The notes under the pieces were generated by a model, which was given only the letters and a program-made list of their open reading frames with translations, was not told the DNA's origin and searched no databases. This document shows, piece after piece, positions 55,273-64,000 of a stretch of 64,000 bases of DNA (the stretch's first letter is position 1; every line of letters begins with the position of its first letter). The position numbers and the translations under genes were made by a program. Location: NCBI GenBank assembly GCA_900129595.1, contig FQWG01000012.1, forward strand, positions 1 through 64,000, written 5' to 3'. This DNA comes from Flavobacterium frigidimaris. GTDB lineage: Bacteria > Bacteroidota > Bacteroidia > Flavobacteriales > Flavobacteriaceae.

Positions 55273-57084
55273 ATGAAAAAACTAATTACCTTATTACTAT
55301 TAACAACTGTCTTTATCGGGCACGCACAAAACCTGATTTCAAATGTTCCAAACAGAACCACAACTTCTTTAAACGGTATTTGGAATTATATCATCGATCC
55401 TTATCAAACAGGATTCTACAGTTTTCATCTCGATCAGTATGATAAACAGGCAAAGCCATCAAATGGTGCTTTTTTTAATAATTATCATGCCGTAAACAAG
55501 CAGGAATTAGTAGAATATGATTTTGATAAATCGCCTGAGATTACAATTCCGGGCGATTGGAATTCGCAGGTTCCGGAACTTAAATATTATGAAGGAAATA
55601 TTTGGTTCAAGAAATCTTTCGACTATGACTTAAAAGGTAAAAAACGTCTTTTTGTTTATTTTGGAGCCATCAATTATAAGGCGGATGTTTATCTGAACGG
55701 CAAAAAACTGGGGACTCATGAAGGCGGATTTACACCATTTAATTATGAAGTAACTTCAATAGTAAAAGCAAAAGACAATTATCTGGTGGTAAAAGTCGAC
55801 AATACCCGTCATAAAGAAGATGTTCCTACAATCAATACGGATTGGTGGAATTATGGCGGCATAACGCGCGATGTTACCCTTATTGAAGAAAACGAATCGT
55901 TTGTTGAAGATTACAACATTCAGCTTAAAAAAGCAAATGCAGCTTTGATTGCAGGTTTCGTAAAAATCAACAATTTCAATTCGGCGCAAAATCAAGTGGC
56001 GATTTCGATTCCTGAATTGAAAATCAATTACAAAGGAAAAGTGGGCGCTGACGGAATTTTAAATTTTGAAATTCCTGCTAAGAAAATCTCCTACTGGTCG
56101 CCTGAAAATCCAAAATTATATGATGTCGTAATTGATTATAACGGACAAAAACTGAAAGACAATATTGGTTTTAGAACCATTGAAACTCAGGAAGACAAAA
56201 TTCTATTAAACGGAAAACAAATCTTTTTGCGTGGTATTTCGATTCACGAAGAGAATGCAAAAGGCGGACGTGCCAATTCTGAGCAAGATGCATTGCGTTT
56301 ATTAAACTGGGCTCAGGAACTGGGCTGCAATTATGTTCGTCTGGCGCATTATCCGCATAACGAAAACATTATCAGAATGGCAGATAAATTAGGATTGATG
56401 GTTTGGGAAGAGATTCCGGTGTACTGGACAGTGGAATTCACCAACGCGAAAACCTATAAAAATGCCGAAGAACAATTGACAGCTGCCATAACCCGAGACA
56501 AAAACAGGGCTTCTATTATTATCTGGTCGATGGCCAATGAAACTCCAATATCTGATGCCAGAAATACTTTTATCAAAAACTTAGTAGCACATACAAAATC
56601 ATTAGACACCACCCGATTAATCAGTGCTGCATTATTAACGCACAATGTAAACGGAGTTGGAATGATCGATGACGAAATTGGTAAATCGCTTGACATCATT
56701 GCTTTCAACCAATATTTAGGCTGGTACGGAGGTAATTTAGAAAATGCCGAAAAAACGTTTTGGAACACGCCTTACAACAAACCAGTAATCGTTTCTGAAT
56801 TTGGCGGAGATGCCAAAGCAGGCTTTCACGGAGAAAAAAATGAACGCTGGACAGAGGAATATCAGGAATACCTGTACATTCAGAATTTGAAGATGATCGA
56901 AAAAATACCACATCTTAGTGGTTTAAGTCCATGGATTCTGGTAGATTTCAGATCTCCAAAAAGATTGCTTCCCGGAATTCAGGACGGTTACAATCGTAAA
57001 GGTTTAATTTCGAATGACGGTGAAAAAAAGAAAGCTTTTTATATCATGCAGAACTGGTACGCCAAAAAGAAAACAGAAAAATAA
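55273..57084 (+). CDS. GH2 beta-glucuronidase-like enzyme
   Basis: A 603-aa GH2 enzyme, taking the ATG at 55273, where the signal sequence MKKLITLLLLTTVFIGHAQ starts. Three-domain core only, the length of classical beta-glucuronidases. DWWNYGGITRDVTLIEE is family-typical; acid/base Glu423 is in WSMANETP, nucleophile Glu509 in VSEFGGD, and the carboxylate-binding NxK motif is Asn574-Lys576 (YNRKG). It follows the lyase-like gene by 38 bp, so they are one transcript. A glucuronidase role is favoured; other beta-glycosides are possible. Confidence 0.88.
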   Translation: MKKLITLLLLTTVFIGHAQNLISNVPNRTTTSLNGIWNYIIDPYQTGFYSFHLDQYDKQAKPSNGAFFNNYHAVNKQELVEYDFDKSPEITIPGDWNSQVPELKYYEGNIWFKKSFDYDLKGKKRLFVYFGAINYKADVYLNGKKLGTHEGGFTPFNYEVTSIVKAKDNYLVVKVDNTRHKEDVPTINTDWWNYGGITRDVTLIEENESFVEDYNIQLKKANAALIAGFVKINNFNSAQNQVAISIPELKINYKGKVGADGILNFEIPAKKISYWSPENPKLYDVVIDYNGQKLKDNIGFRTIETQEDKILLNGKQIFLRGISIHEENAKGGRANSEQDALRLLNWAQELGCNYVRLAHYPHNENIIRMADKLGLMVWEEIPVYWTVEFTNAKTYKNAEEQLTAAITRDKNRASIIIWSMANETPISDARNTFIKNLVAHTKSLDTTRLISAALLTHNVNGVGMIDDEIGKSLDIIAFNQYLGWYGGNLENAEKTFWNTPYNKPVIVSEFGGDAKAGFHGEKNERWTEEYQEYLYIQNLKMIEKIPHLSGLSPWILVDFRSPKRLLPGIQDGYNRKGLISNDGEKKKAFYIMQNWYAKKKTEK

Positions 57085-57188
57085 AAATTAAGTACTATTA
57101 TCAATTCATTAACAAAAAACAAACTGTAATGATATGTTATTTCTTCATTATTAACTTACTTTGTAGTTATTCTAAAAATTGTAATCAT

Positions 57189-57752
57189 ATGAAAAAATTA
57201 AGTTTACTGGTAGTTACTTTATTTGCTGCCTTTACAGTTCAAGCTCAGGATGTGGTAAAATTTGCTCCGCTTGATGCAAGTCCGGTTGATATTTCTTATT
57301 TCCCTAACAAAGCAGTTAAATTCAAAAAAACGGATACTCCTAATCCTGTTATCAAAGTTACTTATGCAAGACCTTCTGCAAAAGGACGTACCATTTTTGG
57401 TGATATCGTAAAGTTTGGTGAAGTTTGGAGAGTTGGTGCGAACGAAAATACAGAAATCAAATTTTACAAAGCAGTCACTATTGGTGGTAAAAATGTTCCT
57501 GCCGGTACTTATAGCTTATTTGCTATTCCTGAAAAAGACAAATGGACGATCATCATCAATAAAGAACTTGATTTATGGGGAGGTTATGCTTATGACGAAA
57601 GTAAAGATGTTGTAAGGGTTTCAGTTCCAGTAAAACCGGTTTCAACAGTAATAGAAGCATTATCAATTGCTTTTACAACTCAGGGTGCTGTAACTAATCT
57701 TGTAATTGGATGGGATAAAACAACTGTTGAAGTTCCGATCACAATTAAATAA
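57189..57752 (+). CDS. Exported DUF2911 protein
   Basis: A 187-aa protein from the ATG at 57189, with signal MKKLSLLVVTLFAAFTVQAQ. DUF2911 marks: KVTYARPSAKGRTIFGDIVKFGEVWRVGANENTEIKFYKAVTIGGKNVPAGTYSLFAIP. The fold is a small beta-sandwich; function is unknown. Followed by a terminator, it stands alone after the uronate locus. Confidence 0.9.
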   Translation: MKKLSLLVVTLFAAFTVQAQDVVKFAPLDASPVDISYFPNKAVKFKKTDTPNPVIKVTYARPSAKGRTIFGDIVKFGEVWRVGANENTEIKFYKAVTIGGKNVPAGTYSLFAIPEKDKWTIIINKELDLWGGYAYDESKDVVRVSVPVKPVSTVIEALSIAFTTQGAVTNLVIGWDKTTVEVPITIK

Positions 57753-57776
57753 TTGTTATCCATAAAAATGATATAC

Positions 57777-57809
57777 AAAGAGACACTTAAATCAAATTAG
57801 TGTCTCTTT
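57777..57809. terminator. Bidirectional terminator
   Basis: AAAGAGACACT (57777-57787) pairs with its complement (57799-57809), followed by T-runs, between DUF2911 and the converging LuxR-type gene. Confidence 0.9.
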
Positions 57810-57842
57810 TTTTATATGTATTATTCAAAAAGAATATTTGCC

Positions 57843-58616
57843 TCAAATAGAAATAATTCCCATCACCATAGCTGTTTTTACAGCTTCGGTCGTATTGGCC
57901 ACTTTCATTTTCTCTATAATATTTTGTCTGTGTCGGCGAACGGTATAAACTGAAATATTCAGCTGTGCTGCAATTTGCGCACTATTGCTTCCTTTGGCTA
58001 CAAGGGTCAGTATTTCAAGTTCGCGCTTAGAGAGCAACGTCTGTTGATAATGTTTGTATTTTTCGATCGCAATAACTTCACCCGTTTCAATGTTGACTAT
58101 TTTACCGTCAATTCCTAAACGGGATTGCGTATCTGCAGACGGCGCATAGAGACATAAGGCCAGCCAGACACTTCCGTTGCTGAAACTTTTCAGGTAAATG
58201 GTTCTATGGTTGATATAGGCACAATTCTCAACTGTGTTTTGAGTTCGTATCCTGCTTGATGTACTGTATTTATGGCTGTCCTGATATGGCAGACGTTTGA
58301 GATATTCAAAATAATTCAATTCTAAGATGTGGCGTTCGACTAAATCATCGGGATGGATTTTAGTAAAAATACACTCTTCAAAAGCAGAATCAATAACGGA
58401 GTTTTCAGAAGGCAATCCGAATACTTTTCCGAAATTACCGGCATAAATATAACTGCAATCCGCCTGAAAGTCAGACAATACTGCAACGCATTGATCAAGG
58501 CTCACATAACCTGCTACTAATTGTTTGAATGTTTCTATATCATTGCATTCTTCGATCGAAAATGTCTGTTCTAATAAAGTAGCTGATAATTGATTCCCGA
58601 CGGATACATTTGACAT
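57843..58616 (-). CDS. LuxR-type regulator with PAS-like N-terminus
   Basis: A 257-aa transcription factor. Residues 1-180 resemble a PAS-like sensing domain (SVIDSAFEECIFTKIHPDDLVERHIL). The C-terminal LuxR helix-turn-helix is LSKRELEILTLVAKGSNSAQIAAQLNISVYTVRRHRQNIIEKM. It has no receiver domain. Divergent from a lipoprotein gene, which it may regulate. Confidence 0.92.
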   Translation of the reverse strand: MSNVSVGNQLSATLLEQTFSIEECNDIETFKQLVAGYVSLDQCVAVLSDFQADCSYIYAGNFGKVFGLPSENSVIDSAFEECIFTKIHPDDLVERHILELNYFEYLKRLPYQDSHKYSTSSRIRTQNTVENCAYINHRTIYLKSFSNGSVWLALCLYAPSADTQSRLGIDGKIVNIETGEVIAIEKYKHYQQTLLSKRELEILTLVAKGSNSAQIAAQLNISVYTVRRHRQNIIEKMKVANTTEAVKTAMVMGIISI

Positions 58617-58719
58617 AAACAGGATTAAAAATGGTTAATTTTACGTATTGTGGCTTTTGGAAAGCAGTGGTATTTTTGATAAACTAAAATATAATTTTTC
58701 TATTAAAAAAAAGCATTTT

Positions 58720-59475
58720 ATGAAATCAAAATTTTATGGTCTCTGCATTTTATCAGGATTGACTTTGCTAACGAGTTGTGGGAACAATAACCAAAAAGAA
58801 AACAATGCTGCAGCTTCAACAAACAGCACAAAAGTAGATTCTGCCTTTGTCAATGGGATTCCCTGCGATATTAAACTCCCAAATATTCATTTTACAAAAT
58901 CAGTTAATGGTGCCGATACTTTGGCAAAAGCAGATGCAAATGGTAAAGTAGTCTTCCGCGCAGGCGAAAAGAAGGATTATTTTTCTGATCCCAACGGCGA
59001 ATTATCCAATAATACTGCTCCTATCCTATTGTCTAAAGTTGATAATACCAAACCCTTTACTTTAATCGCAAAAGTAACGCCTGAATTTACGGAGAAAGGG
59101 TTGTACAATGCAGGTGTTCTATATATTTATGTTCATGATAATTTCTATCAGAAATTCTGTTTTGAGCAGGACGAGCGCGGCAATCATCGCGTTGTAACAG
59201 TTCGAACCATTGGAACTTCTGATGATAACAATCACGATGTTGTCAAGAGCCCAACAATCTACATGAAAATATCATCTGATACACGTACTGTAGCGAGTTA
59301 TTATTCTCTGGATAAAAAAAACTGGCAAATGGTTCGTTTGTATCAAAACAATTATCCTGCAACAATATGGATGGGAATTAGCACGCAATGTCCTGTAGAT
59401 AAAGGAACTCAAAGCGTTTTTGAGGAAATTAGCCTGGATCAGAAAAGTGTTACTGATTTTAGAATGGGGAATTAG
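58720..59475 (+). CDS. DUF1349-like lipoprotein
   Basis: A 251-aa lipoprotein from the ATG at 58720; lipobox LLTSC. The mature part has the DUF1349 (concanavalin-type, beta-xylosidase C-terminal-like) pattern: KPFTLIAKVTPEFTEKGLYNAGVLYIYVHDNFYQKFCFEQDERGNHRVVTVRT and MVRLYQNNYPATIWMGISTQCP. It probably binds a carbohydrate at the cell surface. Divergent from the LuxR-type gene. Confidence 0.82.
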   Translation: MKSKFYGLCILSGLTLLTSCGNNNQKENNAAASTNSTKVDSAFVNGIPCDIKLPNIHFTKSVNGADTLAKADANGKVVFRAGEKKDYFSDPNGELSNNTAPILLSKVDNTKPFTLIAKVTPEFTEKGLYNAGVLYIYVHDNFYQKFCFEQDERGNHRVVTVRTIGTSDDNNHDVVKSPTIYMKISSDTRTVASYYSLDKKNWQMVRLYQNNYPATIWMGISTQCPVDKGTQSVFEEISLDQKSVTDFRMGN

Positions 59476-59515
59476 TTTTTGAATTAAAACTTTTTAATGC
59501 TCTTTCAAACCAAAA

Positions 59516-59541
59516 AGGCTGTCTAAACAAATAGACAGCCT
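59516..59541 (+). terminator. Terminator of the DUF1349 gene
   Basis: AGGCTGTCTA and its complement form a perfect 10-bp stem around six bases, followed by a moderately T-rich tail. Confidence 0.75.
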
Positions 59542-59844
59542 CTTCTCATTAAACAAAACAAATTAATAAACATCAAAATTTAAATTAAAATGGGTCATTT
59601 TTAAGCCTGTTATAATTTCATAAGGTTAGGACTAATAAGCTTTAAGGAATCTTTGGTATATTTCAAATAATTTGAGACAAAATAGTGTTGCAAATTTTTA
59701 TATGAAAGTAATTTAAAAACAACTTTGCTCATCTTCTACCTGATTAGCAATCAATTATTTTATTAAATTGTATGATTTATAGGATGAAGTTTTGTATTTT
59801 TATCTGTAGCAAAATAAATATTATTTAACTAAAATAAAAACTAC
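59542..59844. other. Non-coding stretch upstream of the DUF1508 gene
   Basis: About 300 AT-rich bases without a gene or repeat; the promoter of the downstream gene should be here but no clear TAnnTTTG box is visible. Confidence 0.5.
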
Positions 59845-60177
59845 ATGGGAAAATTTGTAATTACTAAAAGAACCAATGGCGAATTCCAATTTAATTTGAA
59901 AGCTGGTAATGGCCAAACCATTTTAACCAGCGAAGGTTATACTACAAAAGCAGCTTGTACCAACGGGATTGAATCTGTAAAAACCAATTCTCAGGATGAT
60001 AGCCGTTTTGACAGAAAAGAAGCTAAAAACGGAAAACCGTATTTTAATTTAAAAGCCAGCAACGGTCAAATTATTGGCTCAAGCGAAATGTATGAAAGTA
60101 TTTCGGCAAGAGAAAATGGAATTGAATCTGTTAAGAAAAATGCACCGGAAGGAACCATAGATGATCAAACGGTTTAA
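59845..60177 (+). CDS. DUF1508 (YegP-like) protein
   Basis: A 110-aa protein of two tandem YegP units: KFVITKRTNGEFQFNLKAGNGQTILTSEGYTTKAACTNGIESVK and a second, RFDRKEAKNGKPYFNLKASNGQIIGSSEMYESISARENGIESVK. The small alpha-beta domain is widespread and its role is not known. Followed by a terminator. Confidence 0.92.
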   Translation: MGKFVITKRTNGEFQFNLKAGNGQTILTSEGYTTKAACTNGIESVKTNSQDDSRFDRKEAKNGKPYFNLKASNGQIIGSSEMYESISARENGIESVKKNAPEGTIDDQTV

Positions 60178-60196
60178 ATTACATTTATAACATAAA

Positions 60197-60230
60197 AAAG
60201 GGGCTGTTTCTTTCAATAGAAATAGCCCTT
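60197..60230. terminator. Bidirectional terminator
   Basis: GGGCTGTTTCT (60201-60211) pairs with AGAAATAGCCC (60218-60228), one G-U, flanked by A and T ends, between converging genes. Confidence 0.8.
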
Positions 60231-60247
60231 ACTTTTATTGCCCAAAA

Positions 60248-62185
60248 TCACTTTTTAATTGCCTTCACCCCAGCATGTGTCGGAACAACCTCTTTAATTG
60301 TCCCATCCTGATTAAACTCCAGTTTGTCTAGGCAAACTTCACGATGAAAACCTCCGGCCTCTCCCATTTTTATGCCTGTTGGGTATGAAAATCGGTGGTA
60401 AACAATATACCATTCATCTTTATTGGGTATTTGCAACACTGAATTATGCCCTGTTGCATAAATTCCCTCATTGGGGATTCCTTGTATCACAATATTATTT
60501 TCAGGAATCTCAATTGGTCCCAAAGGCGATTTCGAAATTCCGTATCTTACTTTATAATTAGGGCTTCTTGTATCATCCTGGCTCCATAAAAAATAGTATT
60601 GCCCGTTTCTGTTCATTACATACGTTCCTTCACGAAAAGTAGCATCTACTTTTATGAGTTTTGTACTTTCTTTTTTAATCGAAAGCATATCAGGATTCAA
60701 TTCGGCTACAGCCATGTACATATTGCCCCAATACAAATAACTTTTTCCGGTTTCAGGATCTGTAAAAACATCCGGATCAATTTCCTGACCTCCTTTTATA
60801 CCCTCAGGTTTTGTATCTATCAAAGCTTTCCCGCTGTCAGTAAAAGGTCCGATTGGATTATCCGATGAAGCAACTCCTATTTTTTGAGCTGCGGTGAAAT
60901 AATAGAAATACTTGTATTTTCCTTTTATTTTTTTCTCTATAATGCAAGGCGCCCAGGCATTTCGATTTGCCCAGCTCACGTCCTTTCTAAGATCCAGAAT
61001 AATTCCTTCGTCTTTCCAATCCGTTAGATTATCCGATGAGAAAGCTTTGAAATAATTTCCCGACCAGCCATCAAATCCATCACTTGTCGGGTAGATGTAA
61101 TATTTCTTCGTTTTGTTGGAATATAAAACTTCCGGATCTGCATAATATCCTTCCAGAACCGGATTGTTATTTATTTTCGGGAATTTCTCCGGCGTTCCCC
61201 ATTTAGCAGTTAGTCTTTTTAATTCAGATCTTGTTATAGGCATGATAGTTCCGTGACGCGGATTAAAATCCATTGCAATATCGTTGTCAATTACGGTGAA
61301 GTTTTCAAGATCCTTCGTTTTTGTAAACTGATATTTTCCTTTTGTATACACATCGTACATCAGGATATACTCATCCGAATTGTTGAGTTTGAAAACACTG
61401 GAACCTTCAACTTTATCTTTTGTTTGTTGCAGATAATCATCATTTTCAATCCATTTTCCGGAAGTTAGATCCGTTGTCGTCGCTACTTTTATTCCTGCTT
61501 TCTCTGTTTCGGTTTTATAAAAAAGATGATAAACACCTTGTTTCTCAATAATATCTCCGTCGATGCAGGCTTTCTCCGATTTTGGTACAAACAACAATTT
61601 TGGAGCACTTTCAAGGGCTGTAAAATCTTTATTGGCATAAGCGTAATATATTTTATCCGGACCTCCAGCATATTGCAAACTAAAGTAAACCAAGTACTTT
61701 GCTGCTTTAGCATCATAAATAGTCTGCGGTGCCCAAACTCGTTTCAGGTTTTCATTTCCGGGAAAAGCCGTTTGAATGTTGACCACACTACTTTCCCACT
61801 TTACAAGATCTGTACTTTTTAGTAAAATCATGGCGCGATTACTGTCCCATCCTTTTGACGAAGTCATATCGGTTAAAACCATATAAAATGTTTTACCATC
61901 ATCACCACGCAAAATATGCGGATCACGAACACCTCCTGTTGAGCTGATCGTTTTACTGTCAATAACAGGCTGGTTATTATTGAGGTGATAATAATGATAA
62001 CCATCAGTACTAACGGCGTAACGAACTGCTTCTTCCTCGACTTTATTTCCTGTAAAGTAAACAAACAAATAAGCCGTGAAATCTTTATCGGCAATGACCC
62101 GTGGCGTTCCTTTTGGAGGATTCTGAGCTTGTACTAAATTAAAAAGGACTAAAAAGAATGCGAGATTAAAATGTATTTTTCTCAT
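60248..62185 (-). CDS. Two-domain GH43 glycoside hydrolase
   Basis: Exported protein of 645 aa with two five-bladed GH43 domains. Domain one (about 30-330) has AYLFVYFTGNKVEEEAVRYAVSTDG, the Asp in VRDPHIL and CIDGDIIEKQGVYHLFY. Domain two (about 345-640) has GYYADPEVLY (catalytic base Asp), WAPCIIEK, GQEIDPDVF and FREGTYVMNRNG (acid Glu). Families of this class act on arabinose, xylose or galactose side chains. The start overlaps the stop of the GH27 gene by one base (TAATG), showing translational coupling. Confidence 0.92.
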   Translation of the reverse strand: MRKIHFNLAFFLVLFNLVQAQNPPKGTPRVIADKDFTAYLFVYFTGNKVEEEAVRYAVSTDGYHYYHLNNNQPVIDSKTISSTGGVRDPHILRGDDGKTFYMVLTDMTSSKGWDSNRAMILLKSTDLVKWESSVVNIQTAFPGNENLKRVWAPQTIYDAKAAKYLVYFSLQYAGGPDKIYYAYANKDFTALESAPKLLFVPKSEKACIDGDIIEKQGVYHLFYKTETEKAGIKVATTTDLTSGKWIENDDYLQQTKDKVEGSSVFKLNNSDEYILMYDVYTKGKYQFTKTKDLENFTVIDNDIAMDFNPRHGTIMPITRSELKRLTAKWGTPEKFPKINNNPVLEGYYADPEVLYSNKTKKYYIYPTSDGFDGWSGNYFKAFSSDNLTDWKDEGIILDLRKDVSWANRNAWAPCIIEKKIKGKYKYFYYFTAAQKIGVASSDNPIGPFTDSGKALIDTKPEGIKGGQEIDPDVFTDPETGKSYLYWGNMYMAVAELNPDMLSIKKESTKLIKVDATFREGTYVMNRNGQYYFLWSQDDTRSPNYKVRYGISKSPLGPIEIPENNIVIQGIPNEGIYATGHNSVLQIPNKDEWYIVYHRFSYPTGIKMGEAGGFHREVCLDKLEFNQDGTIKEVVPTHAGVKAIKK

Positions 62186-63555
62186 TATTTTTTACTTTTT
62201 AATTGATACAAAACTGAACTGTGGGGTTTAAGTGTCGCTGAAATCGCTGCCGACGCAACAGTTGATTTTTCCCCTGTCCATAAATTGGAGACCTGAACTG
62301 AACCTGAGATTCCAAGATCAGAAAAATTTACCGAAATATTTTCTGTTGCAGTATCTGAGATATTAAACAACGCCAGATAGACACTACCGTCTTTAGGATT
62401 TTTTGAGGTTACGGCAATTTTTGCGTCTTTCTGAAAAAGCTGTTTGACAGCAGTACTTTCGCTGTGCATTTTTACGACCGCTTTATTGGTTAATAATGAT
62501 AAGGTAAAAGCGTCATTACTGGGTAAATCTCCGCCAAAGAACAAAGGCGATTTAAAAATATTAAAAAAAGTAATCAGTGTGTATTGCTCGTCTTTTGTCA
62601 GACGGGACATTCTGTCTTCACCACGTTCTCCTCTTAACGAGATACGCCCTAACGGAATCATATCACAGTCCGGCCATGTTCCCGGTGCAATGTAGGTGTA
62701 CCATTTTTGAGCTACATTCATCAAATGTGTAATGTGCGGCCAGGTATCCCAAACGTCATCAACCATACGCCACATATTGGCATGTGTGGTTACATGTGGT
62801 GCGGCTTGGATAGGAGTTTCACCCGGCGAAGTACTCAGAACAATTTTACGTCCGCATTTGTCAATCGCATTTCTGATCAGGTTAATTTCTCCTTCGTGAT
62901 ACGGTCTTGATAAATCATCAATCTTGATGAAATCTACGCCCCATTGTGCATACAATTCAAATAATGAATCGTAATATTGTTGTGCTCCGGGTTTATCGGC
63001 AACGATAGTATAATTGTCTTTTAACCATTCACATTGCAAGGCTGTCGTATAGATTTGATCTGCTGTGATTCCGCTTGCTCCTTTGATTGGCAATTTATCT
63101 TCAACCGCTTTTTTAGGAATTCCACGCATAATATGGATTCCGAATTTCAATCCTTTCTTGTGAATATAATCTGCTAAAGGTTTGAATCCCTGTGCGTCTT
63201 TGGCTGATGGAAAACGATTTAAAGCCGGCAAATATCTTCCGTACTGATCCATTACATAACGTGGATCTTTCTGATTGTATCCTCCAGCTTTGTCATTTTC
63301 TACAAACCATCTGATATCGACCACAATATATTGCCAACCCAATTTTTTTAGGTTTTTTACCATATAATCGGCGTTGGCTTTTACTTCATGTTCTTCGACG
63401 GTCGAACCGTAGCAATCCCAGCTATTCCAACCCATTGGCGGTGTTTGTGCCCATTGTTTAAACTCTTCGTTTTTAAAAGTTTTGTTTTGAGCATTGGAAG
63501 AAAACGATGCCAAAACGATGACTATTGCCAACGCAATTGTATTTTTTATTTTCAT
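62185..63555 (-). CDS. GH27 family glycoside hydrolase (alpha-galactosidase-like)
   Basis: A 456-aa protein from the ATG at 63555, with a signal sequence (MKIKNTIALAIVIVLASFSSNAQ); an upstream TTG is less likely. Clan-D marks: QTPPMGWNSWDCYG, YIVVDIRWF, GLKFGIHIMRGIPK, the nucleophile Asp in VDFIKIDDLS and WPDCDMIPLG near the acid/base Asp. The active site is intact. It is probably an alpha-galactosidase or a beta-L-arabinopyranosidase, acting with the coupled GH43 on side chains. First gene of this pair. Confidence 0.9.
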   Translation of the reverse strand: MKIKNTIALAIVIVLASFSSNAQNKTFKNEEFKQWAQTPPMGWNSWDCYGSTVEEHEVKANADYMVKNLKKLGWQYIVVDIRWFVENDKAGGYNQKDPRYVMDQYGRYLPALNRFPSAKDAQGFKPLADYIHKKGLKFGIHIMRGIPKKAVEDKLPIKGASGITADQIYTTALQCEWLKDNYTIVADKPGAQQYYDSLFELYAQWGVDFIKIDDLSRPYHEGEINLIRNAIDKCGRKIVLSTSPGETPIQAAPHVTTHANMWRMVDDVWDTWPHITHLMNVAQKWYTYIAPGTWPDCDMIPLGRISLRGERGEDRMSRLTKDEQYTLITFFNIFKSPLFFGGDLPSNDAFTLSLLTNKAVVKMHSESTAVKQLFQKDAKIAVTSKNPKDGSVYLALFNISDTATENISVNFSDLGISGSVQVSNLWTGEKSTVASAAISATLKPHSSVLYQLKSKK

Positions 63556-63848
63556 TTTAATACAAATAAATGTGAATACTACATTTGTTAAATATAATAA
63601 ACTTTTCTTTATAATTAACAATTACTCTGTCTATTAAACAAAAAACAACAGACAAGTTAATTGATACTTTAAAAAATTACGAATTGGTTTTACCAGGCAA
63701 GTTGTGTATGTGCCATAAATACGGTTTATCAAATAGTTAATACAGGAAAATAGAAATATTCAGCACGAAAATTTTAGACAAAAAAGATTTTCAAACCTAC
63801 TAATAGTACCTTATTAAAATAAGCTTAAACGAATTTTTATTCATAAAA
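63556..63848. other. Non-coding stretch upstream of the GH27-GH43 pair
   Basis: AT-rich, with no gene seen. It should carry the GH27 promoter, but no TAnnTTTG box with a fitting TTG is clear. Confidence 0.4.
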
Positions 63849-63870
63849 AAACGAGGCATTTGCCTCGTTT
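63849..63870 (-). terminator. Terminator at the right edge
   Basis: AAACGAGGCA (63849-63858) pairs with TGCCTCGTTT (63861-63870), and T follows on the minus strand. It ends the gene entering from beyond 64000. Confidence 0.85.
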
Positions 63871-63873
63871 ATC

Positions 63874-63933
63874 TTAGTTATTATGATGATCTAAATCATT
63901 ACCTATTATAGCAATGATACTTTTTAAATCCAT
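63874..63933 (-). CDS. Possible 19-residue peptide
   Basis: ATG-to-TAA frame just after the stop of the right-edge gene and just before its terminator, encoding MDLKSIIAIIGNDLDHHNN. The start follows the stop by one base (TAA-A-ATG). The hydrophobic beginning looks peptide-like, but the frame is so short that chance is a serious alternative. Confidence 0.2.
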   Translation of the reverse strand: MDLKSIIAIIGNDLDHHNN

Positions 63934-63934
63934 T

Positions 63935-64000
63935 TTATTTCTTTTTAGGTTTTATAACAAAACCATAACTGTATTCTTTGTTCTTCAATTGATATTGCTC
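63935..64000 (-). CDS. C-terminus of a gene cut by the window edge
   Basis: The last 21 codons, EQYQLKNKEYSYGFVIKPKKK, end in TAA before a terminator. No family can be told from this piece. Confidence 0.5.
   Translation of the reverse strand, partial: EQYQLKNKEYSYGFVIKPKKK

Noticed and set aside
1..64000. tRNA, rRNA, insertion sequences or prophage
   Set aside because: None was seen on either strand.

Overview
The window comes from a low-GC member of the Bacteroidota, most likely a Flavobacterium or close relative. Evidence: two SusC/SusD outer-membrane pairs, FecI/FecR regulation, a one-protein hybrid two-component system, many Sec or lipoprotein signals, few Shine-Dalgarno sites, and promoter-like boxes of the Bacteroidota type (TAnnTTTG). 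No rRNA, tRNA, CRISPR array, transposase or phage gene was seen.

Layout. 0.1-6 kb: an RND multidrug efflux operon on the minus strand. 6.2-8.3 kb: a LytS/LytTR-type sensor-regulator pair and a small DUF3861-like gene. 8.4-9.5 kb: two thioredoxin-fold proteins. 9.6-13.3 kb: a run of small minus-strand genes of mostly unknown function, with a SUKH (SMI1/KNR4) protein and a Pth2-like protein, resembling a bank of immunity genes with no toxin in sight. 13.4-21 kb: an HxlR regulator divergent from a DsbA-like protein, a CinA-type amidohydrolase, a duplicated membrane protein, a large KatE-type catalase, and several small stress-type genes. 21.3-28 kb: an ECF sigma/FecR/SusC/SusD locus. 28.3-33 kb: a Ca-dependent PI-PLC-like enzyme, a metallophosphoesterase, a HAD phosphatase and a NUDIX hydrolase. 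33-57 kb: a large uronate locus. 57-64 kb: small accessory genes, then a GH43-GH27 pair and the end of one more gene.

The main system is the 33-57 kb locus. It has a LacI-type repressor, a hexuronate catabolic run (YhcH-like protein, KDPG aldolase, SDR oxidoreductase, mannonate dehydratase UxuA), a beta-helix protein, a 1363-residue hybrid two-component regulator, a SusC/SusD pair, a GH88 unsaturated glucuronyl hydrolase, two GH2 enzymes and a jelly-roll lyase-like protein. Together these read as a polysaccharide utilization locus for a glucuronic-acid-containing glycan. A lyase cuts the chain, SusCD imports the products, GH88 and GH2 release unsaturated and saturated uronates, and the Uxu/Eda route takes them to pyruvate and glyceraldehyde-3-phosphate. 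Uronate isomerase and KDG kinase are not in the window.

Two structural signals stand out. First, the LacI-type gene encodes an intact helix-turn-helix upstream of its first possible TTG start, but no ATG, GTG or TTG lies in that frame. Its promoter faces the uxu promoter across a shared palindrome. Second, most gene junctions in the uronate locus carry a different long inverted repeat built from a small set of recurring words, and related repeats occur elsewhere in the window.
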